Origin: Opisthorchis felineus | Lineage: Eukaryota > Platyhelminthes > Trematoda > Opisthorchiida > Opisthorchiidae | Assembly: GCA_004794785.1 (NCBI GenBank) | Contig: SJOL01007305.1 | Span: 272,831 to 336,830 of the forward strand | Direction of reading: 5' to 3' | Length of the DNA stretch: 64,000 bases | Shown here: piece after piece, positions 1 to 12,300 of the stretch | Layout: each line of letters begins with the position of its first letter | How positions within the stretch are numbered: the stretch's first letter is position 1 | Position numbers and translations under genes: made by a program | The notes under the pieces: model-generated | The model's input: the letters and a program-made list of their open reading frames with translations, nothing else | The model's database searches: none | What the model was told of the DNA's origin: nothing

Positions 1-364
1 TTTGGTGGGCCTTGGTACAGAAAGCATACCCCAGAGGAACACCACAAGAGGGTAAACCAGAGATAGGATATTGGAGCTGCGCATATGATTTACGACCAGT
101 AACAAATAACAGAACCATTCGGAGTAGACAATTGCCATATTGCCAAGTGCAATCAGCAGGAGGAATGGACGAGAACGGGATTGTCGAAATGCCTTCTCAC
201 GTTGTTGATGGCGATCTAGGGCGTCCAGATGTTCAATAGACTGGCCTGGGACTAAAGCAGCACGGCAGCGATCGGAGATTTGAGGATCGAGGAATGGAAC
301 ACCACCTGAAACGTGCTCCGGCGACTTCGAAACGACATTGAATACGGCCACTTCAATATCCAAG
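1..364 (-). CDS. Piezo: Piezo exon 30 (partial, runs off the window)
   Basis: It begins [20 protein letters not shown] after a very pyrimidine-rich acceptor (ttttttctcctaaag) and a 96-bp intron. Membrane segments resume: [20 protein letters not shown], then YLLLVVNHM and [18 protein letters not shown]. These align with human VAAHSELLCYFIIILNHM and LPVLVFLWAMLSIPRPSK. It is open to position 1, and the next codons (human RFW) lie outside. Confidence 0.95.
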
Positions 365-3300
365 CTTTAGGAGAAAAAAGAAGCAGATATACTTGGCTCA
401 CTAGGAAGACTGCAGCAGTTTCCGTGGAGAAGAACCGAACGTCAACTAACGGAGACATACGGATAAAATTGATCTTCCGCAACAGATCGAATGATCGAAT
501 CAGGACGATGTTTGTGTATTAGCGAACGGTTTATCCTGACAGAAATCGAGGTGGGCTGGCCAGATGTTCTTTCGATCGGCACATCTTCAGGTGGAAAGGC
601 GTCGACCAGTACATGATCTAGGCGTTCGTTAAAAAGCAGGTCATCGTATTCGGCTGTAGCTCTTGGCATTTTTAAACGTCTCGTAAAACATTTTGACAGG
701 CCAGTTGAAATGGGAACGCAGCACTGGGTATCGATACCCCCATTCAGTTGGAGATCCCGCCGCAAACTTCGCAGAAAGTCAAGCAAACTACATACGGGGA
801 CATTAGGAAAAACGCCGTTCAACAGAGCAGTGCAGATCACGCAAGCAACAGTGAGCTGGATGAATTATTTTCAAAACTACGTCCCTCCAAGAGACTAACT
901 GGCGGTTGCTCCCGGTGACCTGATAGAATCAGCCCAAAAAGCCCCCAACGTGCCCGATTTACATTTAACTGCAAAACAACCCATAGAATAAATGTGGACG
1001 CACCCTTGAATCACACAATAAAAGTTCATGCAACGTTTGAACTTTTAGTCTCGATATTTCCCATTGGAGGAGTTGGTCGACATGTGACCACCTGATATGA
1101 ACTGCGTGATCGAAAGATGAGTGGTGCTGTGTGGTGTTTAAGTGCGGGCTGCTGACGACTTCCGGCAAAGATTAAACAGTTAAACAATGGTTATAGGCTT
1201 TTTGACAGAGATGGGCCTAACTTTCAGGACGAAAAGTCTATTGGAAGGTTGAATATTCTGCCCCAAGTGCCATACAAAGAGGTGAGATTTCACACAGAAA
1301 TGAAACTTTGCAGAAGAATCCTGCTTGATTTTCCTGCTGTATGGGCTAAAAAACAACCCCGCTAGACCTATGATGATTGAGTTTCGATTATTCTGAAAAG
1401 CAAGGTGGCAACGGTTTTGACTGACCTCGCCTAGTTTGGAATCCGGACCATGTATGTCATTAGTTTACACGAACATGGAAGGAAAATCAGTCATTCTACT
1501 GTCGGACTACGTCCTACTACATGGACATAGCAAGGAGTAACACACTAACTATGATGTCCGTAAGCAATGTTGTTTGTGTGACTGAGTGATCTGGCCGGAC
1601 GAAAAGCCCTAAAAAAGATGGACAGTGAATGACAAAGAGCATCTGACTAATTCCAAAAACCCCAAAAAACTGCGCAACAGCCCCTTTAACTGAGATTTGG
1701 CGAAAAATTAGGCATTTTTGTCTCTGGTAGCATTCAACGTTTGTGGTGAATTTCACGTCAAACAGGATAAAATAAAGGGATAGTACACACATACGTAGTA
1801 GATTTTTTCGAAAATGAAATGTATGATTCAGCAGCCATTTGGCAGTCATTCAAGACTAGGGCTATGGTCAGTCCACCACAGGAATAAAGATCACTCTCTG
1901 GAAGGACCACTACATACCCACACGTATACAATCATCCTCCCGAACAAGAAGCATCCACGGGAAACGACCCAACTGGTCTCCGCCTGGAAGCGGTTCCTCT
2001 TGGAGGAACACACCTCATCAACCACACAAGCAAACACCAGTTTATGTACCTCAAATAGTGACAAAAGCACAATTGTAAACGAAATCCAGTGCATTAAGGA
2101 TGCGACCCTCCTTTATAACACCGAGTGTAATAAAACACCATAGTGAAGACCATCTGTATCGTCCACGGAAACCGTCAGCATGGAAAAGTCTGGAAACTCT
2201 CGTTTGGAAGCCAGCATTTTCGAAACGCCATCTACAAGGGCATTAGATGCTCCCGTTCTAATTTACTGCGTACTTTTATTACAGCTAACCTCGCTTTGTT
2301 GTCCGGGATCGCAGCTGTCCGAAGCTTTGTTGAGTCTAAACAACTATATTTTACGACAGATGATGGCACTGATGTGAACGACACAACAACATCAAGAAAC
2401 AATCCGGTTAGAGGTTGTGCTATGACCATTTGCAGCTACTAAATTCACGGTTGTACGATTTTAGCTAGTCAGCTCTAGCGAGACAACCCTCAAAGAAGAC
2501 CACTACCTACCCTGCCAAAAGCAATTCAGCACCAAAAGTCTGCCAAGAAGAAAACGCTTTGAACAACCATCCGAAGTGGTCTCCGGAAAGGGAGACAAAA
2601 GTGTACAATTTTAAAATCATGTCCTTTTACAGAAAACCACTTCTGAACGTTCTATGCTGGCGGTCCTTTTATGCCAGAAATTATACCGAACTTGTCTATA
2701 GACTCATCAAAGGTGATTATTTCGATAATTATTGTCTTGTAAAAGGGTTTGCCAACTGTGAAGTCCGTACAAGGTATGTTCGCGCACGCTTTGTCTACGT
2801 GGCTAATTTGAGTTGGTATAGATCAATCCATGTGCCCATGTAACCGTACGTAGGCATTTCAAGTTATCGGACGGGGCCGACGAGACCGATACAGCTGGGT
2901 TTTTGTTGCTGAGATTGGCAATCAGTGATACATAGTGCCATAATATCAGCTAGCACAGCCGATGAATGGTAATCAGTAGCTGTGATCCGAATAGACTGGA
3001 TCAGAATCAATAGCTGTGACATCCTGTGCCTGCTGCAGTTCTCTAAAGAACTGGCTCCGGGATGCACAGAAAAAGGATTGCTTCGTTTTGGAAGACAGTG
3101 ACAGTATATCAAATAACTGAATAACTTATTTGCGACTGCTAAAGCGGCGGATCTGGTGTGACCGAATTAGACGTACATGACGAAGGGGACCTTGTGAATA
3201 ATTGTGACTTTGTATAGGATGCGCACTAGCAAAGAAACAATCCAGGTTTATTTCCCCTTCATAAAAATCAGTGTCCGAATACGGTGGCTTTTCTAAATAC

Positions 3301-6300
3301 TTGACACAGCGCCAGTACTGAAAAACAGTAGAGAGGAAAAACCATTCGGTAAAGTGAAGTCCCCCACGATGATGTGTACTATCCCTAAACCGGATATTCG
3401 TCGAGCAAGAGCCAACTATAGTTGCCACCACATTGAACGGAAAATACCCCTGACGAGGAAACTCACGGTGATTGTTCCGGGTGTTGTGTATTGTTGATAA
3501 CGTTCAACTTCACACATCGTTTCTCACGTTCAATCCTGCGTCGGATGTTTCGGTAATGCTTGGTAAGGCCGTTCAAAAGGTAGATGAGGCTATCAACCGA
3601 ACTCAGTAGGAATAAATAGGTGACCAGACAAAATGCTTTGAATTTGCTCCAGCAACCTTCCTCTCCTGTAAGAAAGGTCAATTGGGAAACATTAGTGTTC
3701 CAGGGCGATCAGTGCCTGATGAAAAAGTCAGTTTATAGATTAAAACTCATCACAGGAAGCACTATGCTGAAAAGCCAAGAGGCACGGTACACGTGTTTCA
3801 TCCTTAGAATCATCACCAGTTCGCAGTTTACGAACCAGCAACATCCTGGCTAGTAGTTTGAACACAACCATTCGACCACGAGCGCCTGATGAACAGTGTG
3901 ATTAACTCGCATTTAGACAGGTTATAGCGCCGCTCATCATTCAACTACGGGATCCACACCAAGGCATATGCTTATGTACATTGTTACATGAGGCTCCCGG
4001 GACAAGTCCTGCAGTTGAAGTATCTTTTACCAACAAACGCCACTACTTGTTCATGTTACGGAGCCGTGACCCGTGGGGAGATCCATGTGCGATGACGCAG
4101 TTCACAAGAGACTAACACACTGGAACAGCCAAACAACAAGGGACGCAATGTGCGTGTAGTGAAACACAGCGAAACATCAGACAAGCAGAAAGGTAATGTG
4201 AAACCCATACAGGAAAATATAAGTGAACCGCGATAAGGTACTTACGCTGTTGCGCAGCAGGTGTATTTGAGTCGTCTCCCAGCTGATCTTCACTATCCGG
4301 ATTGTCCAAACTCTTCGAAGAAGATCGCGTGAACGCAAGCATAGCAGGTTTACCAGCAGCGCGCTTTTCTTGCGCCCATCGAACTGGACCATATTTGGCC
4401 GACGACACATTATCTGGAGTGATGTTTAAGACTTCGGGAGCTTCGGAAATCTTTAACTTTGGCGACCCAACTTCGACTCGCCCTTTCGGTAGTTTGAAGC
4501 GACGCTGGCGCGAACTAGTTGGTTCGGCAGAACTAGAACTAGGGCGCATCGCCGGTTTGGTCGAAGCAGTAGCTGTCTGAACAGATTCCTTGGTGTTCGG
4601 TTTGGGAAGAAGGGATTGTTTAGCAGTGACATCCTCCGAAGAGCTAGCCAATCCCATTCCAAAATGGAATATCGACTCAGAATTGTCATCTTCGTCATCA
4701 ACTGAAGCGAGTGAGCTCAACCGGGGGCGGGTTTTCAACCTGCGTGACAGCCACCCACGATTGCTTTGGTTTGATGTAGCTACTCCGCTCTGCTGTTCAC
4801 CTTGAGTCGTATTGACAGGCTCTGACCTATGGGATAATAACCTGCCGTCTGGTGGTGCAGGGTAGCTAGGCTGGCTGAAGTGCTGCAAAGACACAGGTCT
4901 TGACTGGTTGGCAGAAGCTAACTTTGAGCTGTCAATCTGGAGAAACTGAGCTCCGTCCGAATGACTCTGAAGAACAATTGGACATCAAAAAACATGAAGC
5001 TCATGTGGCTGAGTAGGTGGTAGTTAGTAGGCTGCATGGGTCCAGATTTGGCAATACAAGCTGTATGCTCGTGAGAGTGAACCTCAGCAAATTGCCGCGA
5101 GAATATGGTCAACCAGGACGATGGACAACGAAATGGGCCTCTTTGAAGGGCGAAGACATACATCAATTTAAAGTGGAAAACTATCGCAGGGCACTAAGAC
5201 CTCGAGATATTGGGCAGTATTAAGCAATAAAGCCGTTTAAAACAGAGATACAGGAAACCACCAGAGTCCACTGAGTTTAACGCACTCCAAAATGCCAAAG
5301 TATCAAATTTCAAAGGCAATAAATTTGTTATACCCACGGGGAAGGTCACTTGTCTAGTAGTGACGGCAACAATCTAATCAAAAGTTGGTAGTAACACCGA
5401 GTTACAAGTGTAAAAATATATAAAGACAACATAATACGCCATCCAGAGTCAAATAGAAAATGTTTTGAATAGTCACCAATCGTTGGTCAGTAGTACCAAG
5501 ACCACTAAGGATCACTGCCCTTGCAACGACACACTGGGTGAAAACCATGGTTTCTGGTAGCCAACTAAGTATGACTCGCCATCACGTTATTATCGGTCCT
5601 GATGTGTGAGATACCTCCCGCTCCAAATAGCTCAGGGCATAATGCAAGAAACTGTCACCTAGATGTTTATGATTCGAATACCTCCCTACTTTCCGTTGCT
5701 TCTAATTACATTTGAAGGCAAATCGACACTCGTCGGGGTTTCTCCAGGTGGCATGCCAGTCATTTAACCGCTGAGCAATTTGATTTTTGTCATTTGTACT
5801 GTGGCGGACGAGTGGTAATTTCTAACAACTGACACAATCTCAATATGTTTATGCCGACAGAAGAGTGGACAATCGAGGAGTAATCGCTGTTCGCCAGATT
5901 TATGCCTAATGAATAAAACACTAAAGTGACGCCGGTGATTAGAGAGGGAGAGAGAGAGAGATCCCAAGAAATGTTTAACTGAAGTGGGACAGCCCAAACT
6001 TCCATTTTTAGTTATCACGCTTTGATACGAGCACAAACCGGCCATTTATAATCATCAAAGTTCCCGCGATTTCCTATATGGGCAAAAGATAAAGCTGTCC
6101 GATGGAAAGCTTCTCACTGAGATAGAGGCTATCATATTCGGAAGAATCTATAGAAGTTACCTTGGCATTGGTATTGGTATTTACGTTCCGTAGTTGTAAC
6201 TTACAAGAGCAGCAGGAATATCACCAGTGGAGCCGTTATCAGCCTGATCCCGACTTCGTGTAATCGCCTGCGGATTAAGAAATGAACGCCGGTAATGTCG

Positions 6301-9300
6301 GACCACTGAGCATGCTCCAAATTCCATTGCTCGATTCAACAACTCTAATGGATTCAGACGCGAGCCAGACGATGCACCTGGGTTGGCATCATCATCATCC
6401 TCTTCATCTTCACCCTCGCCCTCACAACTATCCCAGTCTGCATCCTCTCCACGGTCGTCTTCATCGACGTTTTTGTGCGGGCTCTCAGAATCGCTGTCGT
6501 TAGAATCATTTTCAACGCTGGATGTTTGAACCAGTGTACGATCATCGAAACGAGTGTGCCCCGGTCCCAAAAGAGCAGGCGCTGACTCCAGTCTGTCAGA
6601 AATATCGTAAGTGCCGTGTTCGTTGCCCGATTGGAAGGACAATTTTCGCTCGGGTCTTCTTGGACAGGTACGCGGCTTGAGTCCAGACTCATAGGAAACT
6701 GGTCCAGGAAGACGATTCAACTGATTGGCCTGTGTGTGTTAAAAAACACAAAACAGGTTTTAGTTTGCGTTCGGAAATGATTGCCGCTCGAAGAAACCTA
6801 GTGCTGGCTGATATATTCATGGAAAAGCTTGAAGGACTTCCCACTTAATCTTTTGAGAAGTTATCTGCATAAACTGAAGAAAGTTCTCGAACAAGTGAAA
6901 ATGTAAAGTCACCAGGGTAACTAATATGAACTTGAACTTCACAATGGAAGAAACTCCGGCCAGTCAACGTGTCCGTGCATCTGTATACTACATTCAACGA
7001 AGGGCCAATTTAAAAGTATTGCAAAAAAATGGTCAAAAGATTTCAGAATAGATTTTTCAAGTAGACCTCGGTATATCTAGGTACGCAACCTACATGAAAG
7101 ACAGTCCACGTTTGACAAGTCAGAGGCATCGTACACCACAAAACGATTAGACCACTATACTAGAGCTACTGCACAAAACCTTTCATGCCTCATGGCATGA
7201 AAACAGCAATGCTCTCATGTCGTGTGAAAATCAATGGGCAATCAATATGACGAGTCACCGTTACTTCGGCACCTTTTGATGAAAAATACTCATACAGTTG
7301 CTCCAAAATAATGATGAGAGCTTCGCAGTTCAGTCACCATCCTGCTACTTTGCGTGTGCACAGATGCAACGAGACTTCCATGAGCAAGTCTAACAAAACG
7401 TTTACTAAACTCGTAGTCAGGACTTCTGAACTAAGTCATACAGTTGGAAAAAGTTTGAAACCGATTGAGAAGGGCTTGGCAAACAATCAATAGTTTTTAA
7501 CTGGGCAACGTCTCGCTTTAGACAGATAAGACTTCATCAGGCCACGTGAGCTGGTCACCAAGTTGGCCAGGTTTTAAGGCAGAAGGAGAACCAATCAGTC
7601 GGACTTCTTCAGATTAGCACACTAGATCAGTGATGAATGTCAATTAAAGAGACTTATCGGTTAGTGCAGTTGCCTAAATCTTGCGGTTGATGGGTTGGCG
7701 GACTTTAAAATTATTTCTCATCGGGTTTGGTTCTTCCACTTCAAGGTGCTTCAATTAATTATTCACCTTCCATGCCACTGGTAATTTTCGTTGGTCTGTA
7801 TGGGTTTGTGAGTGCTACGACGATTTAGTTGGGGAGAGGGTAGGTGGCTGAGATTAAGTGCAATTCAGATTGTATTGATGATTCCCCATTCTGATACCTG
7901 ATCAAAGTCACACGTGCCAGCTCGGCTGAACCAAAACTATGCTCCATACGCTTGCCAGTTCTACGCCTTCTATTCTATTCACACTGCTCGGACAGCGGCC
8001 CAAATTGGAGTAAGGAACAAACTTCGGGGATTTAGGAGCCCAGCGAACAAACCAACGACCATCTACACTACCTGAGCTACCAATATTCGCCTCAATAGGT
8101 TAGAGTTTGTATGGGAGCAAATGGATCGCGTTAGAAGTGGCGTACGCACATGCTAGCCATCCACTGCATTGTGTCAACACGTAACCCGATCATGCAGCGC
8201 AGTTCTGCAGAACACTGAGACGCGGAGTTAACACACAATCAAAAATGACTCACTGCTCTGGACTGTAAACCGATCGGGCGCCTTTCAGAACGTGACGGAC
8301 TCAAAAGATCTTCCGGCCGGGCTGAAGAACTTGTTCGGCTTGTGATGGGGGCCACTGCAGCCGAAGCTGATACAATTCGTCTGTGAGTTTGATGTGGCTT
8401 GCGTCGCGTAGCGGAATCAACAGAGGTCTTCGGTGTCCTTCGTGTGGTATCAGGTCGTTTGCTTGGTGTTCCGTCACGAACCTGATCGAAGAGTCGCATA
8501 GGCGATGTTCGTACAGTGCGCATAAGCTGAGTAACCGGCGCTTCAACATGTTGAGCAGGGGCGGGTCGAATAGCATTTGGATCAACAGCTAAATGCGAAA
8601 TCCCTGGGAGTCCTAACTGCTTGCGCATGTATTCGGGATGCGAACGCAGCCGCCTATGGCCAACAGCACGCCCGGCGGCGTAAGACGTCCCGCTGACTTG
8701 ACGATTTAGGTTCTGAGGCAAAATACTCGGATTCCATGGGCTGTAGAGGATTGAAAGCGTTTGACTTAGAGTTCAGTAATAACCAGTGTACAGTGCACAT
8801 CAACCAGGAGGGAAAATCCCCACCAGAGAGAGCTGGAAAAGAAGTAGGAACAAACCTGGTTTCACTGTAAGGGTCCGTGTAGTTAGTCAATACTTCCATA
8901 GCCGATGGCTCGACATTGGGTAGAGCCCCAAACAATTGTTGTTGGTGCGGACCCAGAGGATGCATAGCGGAAAACGACAAACCATCCAGCACGGTGCCAT
9001 CTGAATGAGCAGGACTAGTGGCGACCTCCGGTATGCCGTGGAATGTTGACGTACCGTGAACGCAACTAGCGGGACCAGACTGACTATGGTTATCCCTAAA
9101 CAAGGGTACTTTCGAAGTAGTCTGAGAAGGCTCTGGAACAGAACCCTGTGTCTTGAGTGGTGGTTTCCTTTTCTTCCCTCCTTTTGCTGGTGCTGGACGG
9201 GGCATTTCATCGTCTTCTTCAGGATCTCCCTCAAACAGGTAATAATCGCCGGATCGAATCACTAGATTTGGACACACGAGAAAATATGAAATATGGCATA

Positions 9301-12300
9301 AAACATCAACCGGAATGGATCTACTCATCAGCTTTCCACTCTTCACAGTGAGACACTGATGAAATCAAGCTTATGAGTAAGTACAACAACTTTCTGAGTG
9401 TGAAAACGATTGGTACGCATGGTACGACGATGCGAGAATCCGGATTCCCGCTGAAAATATAAGCAGGCTCTGGTACCCACGGGAGATAATTCGAGATGGC
9501 GAAGAATTTCAATGAACTGAATAATTCATTTGAACGATACAAGGCCTGTTAAAAGAAGTTGTGATACGAAGACCAATAAAATAACAGAAACGCACCAAAA
9601 CTCCGAGATCTCTGGTTTGTGAAAAGACTACCAAAAAGGTATTCGTCCTCTGGATTATTGAATATATAATATATATATNNNNNNNNNNNNNNNNNNNNNN
9701 NNNNNNNNNNNNNNNNNNNNNNNNNNNNNNNNNNNNNNNNNNNNNNNNNNNNNNNNNNNNNNNNNNNNNNNNNNNNNNNNNNNNNNNNNNNNNNNNNNNN
9801 NNNNNNNNNNNNNNNNNNNNNNNNNNNNNNNNNNNNNNNNNNNNNNTATATATATATATATATATAACCTGCCTTTGTCGGGCGAATGCAGCATGACTGC
9901 TTCTGTAAATATGGGAATGCTAGTCACCTGAAGGAATCACCTTCCGTCCTGTTGTAGGGGACTGTATGAATTTCCCCCAAGAAGGTCTGCGTAAACTATT
10001 GGCTGCGAACCTTTCGTCTCCCAGGCACCGTTGCATCTTAAGGAACCGCGTTTCAGCCAGTTTAGACGGCGGAATCATTGCAAGACCACCACGTCGAGGT
10101 AGGGGTTACTGGTCGGACACAAGTAAGACTTACCGGTGAATAACGTTATCGTTGAAAAAACGTTGAAAAGTACTATTTTCCAAGTCAGCATTATTGAGTA
10201 AGTTCTGCTAGTGAATCCGCATTGGTGACCTACTTATATAGTGTTCCGTGATGTTATCTGTATTTCGTCCAAGAACAGCCTGTCGTCTCTGGATAACTGC
10301 CAGTTTTTCCCGAATCTTCGCCAGCGATAACTCCTCTCTTGCGAGTTGCTCACTAATGTCTGTCATGAGCTTCCGGTTGATAAGGTACGCACCACTGAAC
10401 GAGAAATGAGACAAAACGACAGGCCAGTGAATTGATAACCAACACGAAACACGTGGTGGCACGGTTTTTCTAAACAACATTTACAACTGGTTGTTGCCGA
10501 TTTCCTAACCCCTCATCAAGGAAAAAAGCACAACCAGTCAATGAAACTAAAAAAAGTCGGACTGTAACGTAGTACAAGTCGAGCATGGATTGATCGAATA
10601 ATAGAAATGCAACTGCTAAAAATAGAAACTGATAACCAAACAAACTCAAGAAAAGCGGACCACAACGCGACAAAAATATCGGACAGAAAAAAGGTCGTGG
10701 AAAAACCCATTAAAAATCAACTGAATGCGAGGAATATAGACCACGACGCAATACAGATCCAAACGGACCGACAGGATTGCGAGAAAGGTGAACTTCTACT
10801 GGCCAATCATATCATCTTTGAAAATTACACAGACGCAGCATGCAACGAGGAACTACCCACCCAATAGCGTCGATTGGTGACGAAACCTTTGCAAGCTAAC
10901 TGACAAGCTTGGGAGACTGATTAACGACCACCTGATCAACAACCAGTAAACACGTCTAAATTAAGATTATCTGGATAAGTTTTCAATAGTTACAACTTAC
11001 CGGGAAGCGAATTGACTCTGAACGTTAAGATCAAATACGACGTGACTGAAGCTTTGTGTCATGAAGACTTTGCGTTGGAACAGGATAAAAATGAAGCAGA
11101 TCACATCCCAATGCAGTCCACTGGAAACCGTTTCACACTGCTTGTCATAAACTGACAAGGGGACGAATATAAAAGGAAAACAGTGAATTTAGGACTGCAC
11201 GCTACCGTGATGAAATAGATAGCTACCAATCAGACCATTCAGAAGGGGTTAGAGGTCACGTAACGTACACAACGGCAGGGATACAGTAAGCATAGGTCGC
11301 CCTAGTGTCTGTTCTATCAGACAGATTAGGTGCCGTTATATGCAAATGGATGGTTATGTGCCACAGGACTTACGTTGACTGACAGTTAGCTACGGTGTAT
11401 TACAGACGTTACCCCGCAGTTCTAATAAACCAATGAATATGGGTGACAAGAATCACCACGATTAAGTGGATCACAGTAATTGTAAAACACTAACGGAACA
11501 GGTTATGCACTCTTAGCCAGTAAACCACCTATATGGAGAGCGCAAGAGCAGCCAGAACTAACGAATCACCGTAAGTTACATCTTCAGAATAGTACCAATG
11601 AATACCAATGAATACACGCTAGATACACCGCCCGAGTATTGTGAAGAACGGGAATGTCCGTCAGTAATAGGCTCCAATTATTTTAAGGCAAAACAATCAA
11701 TACCGATTCTTCTTCGAGGGCACAGTAGATAGATCTATTGTAAATTCATCTAATTTGCGTGGCCACTAACTGCATTAACTATAGGAAGCACTAAAAAAAC
11801 AAGTGCAGAAGCGCGCAGGCAATACAGAGGATAGTTCCAGGCCGGTCCGAGGGAGAAGGTCGTATATCTGTATTACAAGAAGCTATAGAGTCTCAATAGG
11901 GCGCTTAGGTGGGAGGCCTACACGTCCAGAAACAGGGATTCGTAGAGTTTGGGATGGTGCAACATACGCGTGATACCAGTTCCGGCTGCTCTATCTTAGA
12001 GTGGGCAGTCTGATAGCGTTCTATATTTCGTTTGTCCTATGGATCGCAGCTAGGCGGGCAACACAGTTGTAGAGGGAATTCTCTCTAAGCATCAATGTAT
12101 CGGCCTTTCAGGAGAGAAGAACTTCTTCCTGAGGGGTAGTCTCCGTACTTGATTGATTGCATGTTGCCACTCGATCAAACGCTTCACTATTTGCAGTAAA
12201 GCAGCGTTCCTGTATCATTGAGAAGTGTGCGTGGCGGACACACAAACACTGAAATGGATTATCAACACTTACAGTAGAACACAGTAAACCATCAGAGTGA

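Noticed and set aside
4302..4805. Plus-strand open frames opposite exon 27
   Set aside because: Antisense shadows of a GC-rich coding exon.
10510..10615. A splice-bounded hydrophobic stretch ([19 protein letters not shown]) fitting exon phases 1 to 2
   Set aside because: It was first taken as the exon before the beam, but 11001-11151 has the same phases, better splice sites and a clear match to the human LLLQRRVF and LLASRG motifs.
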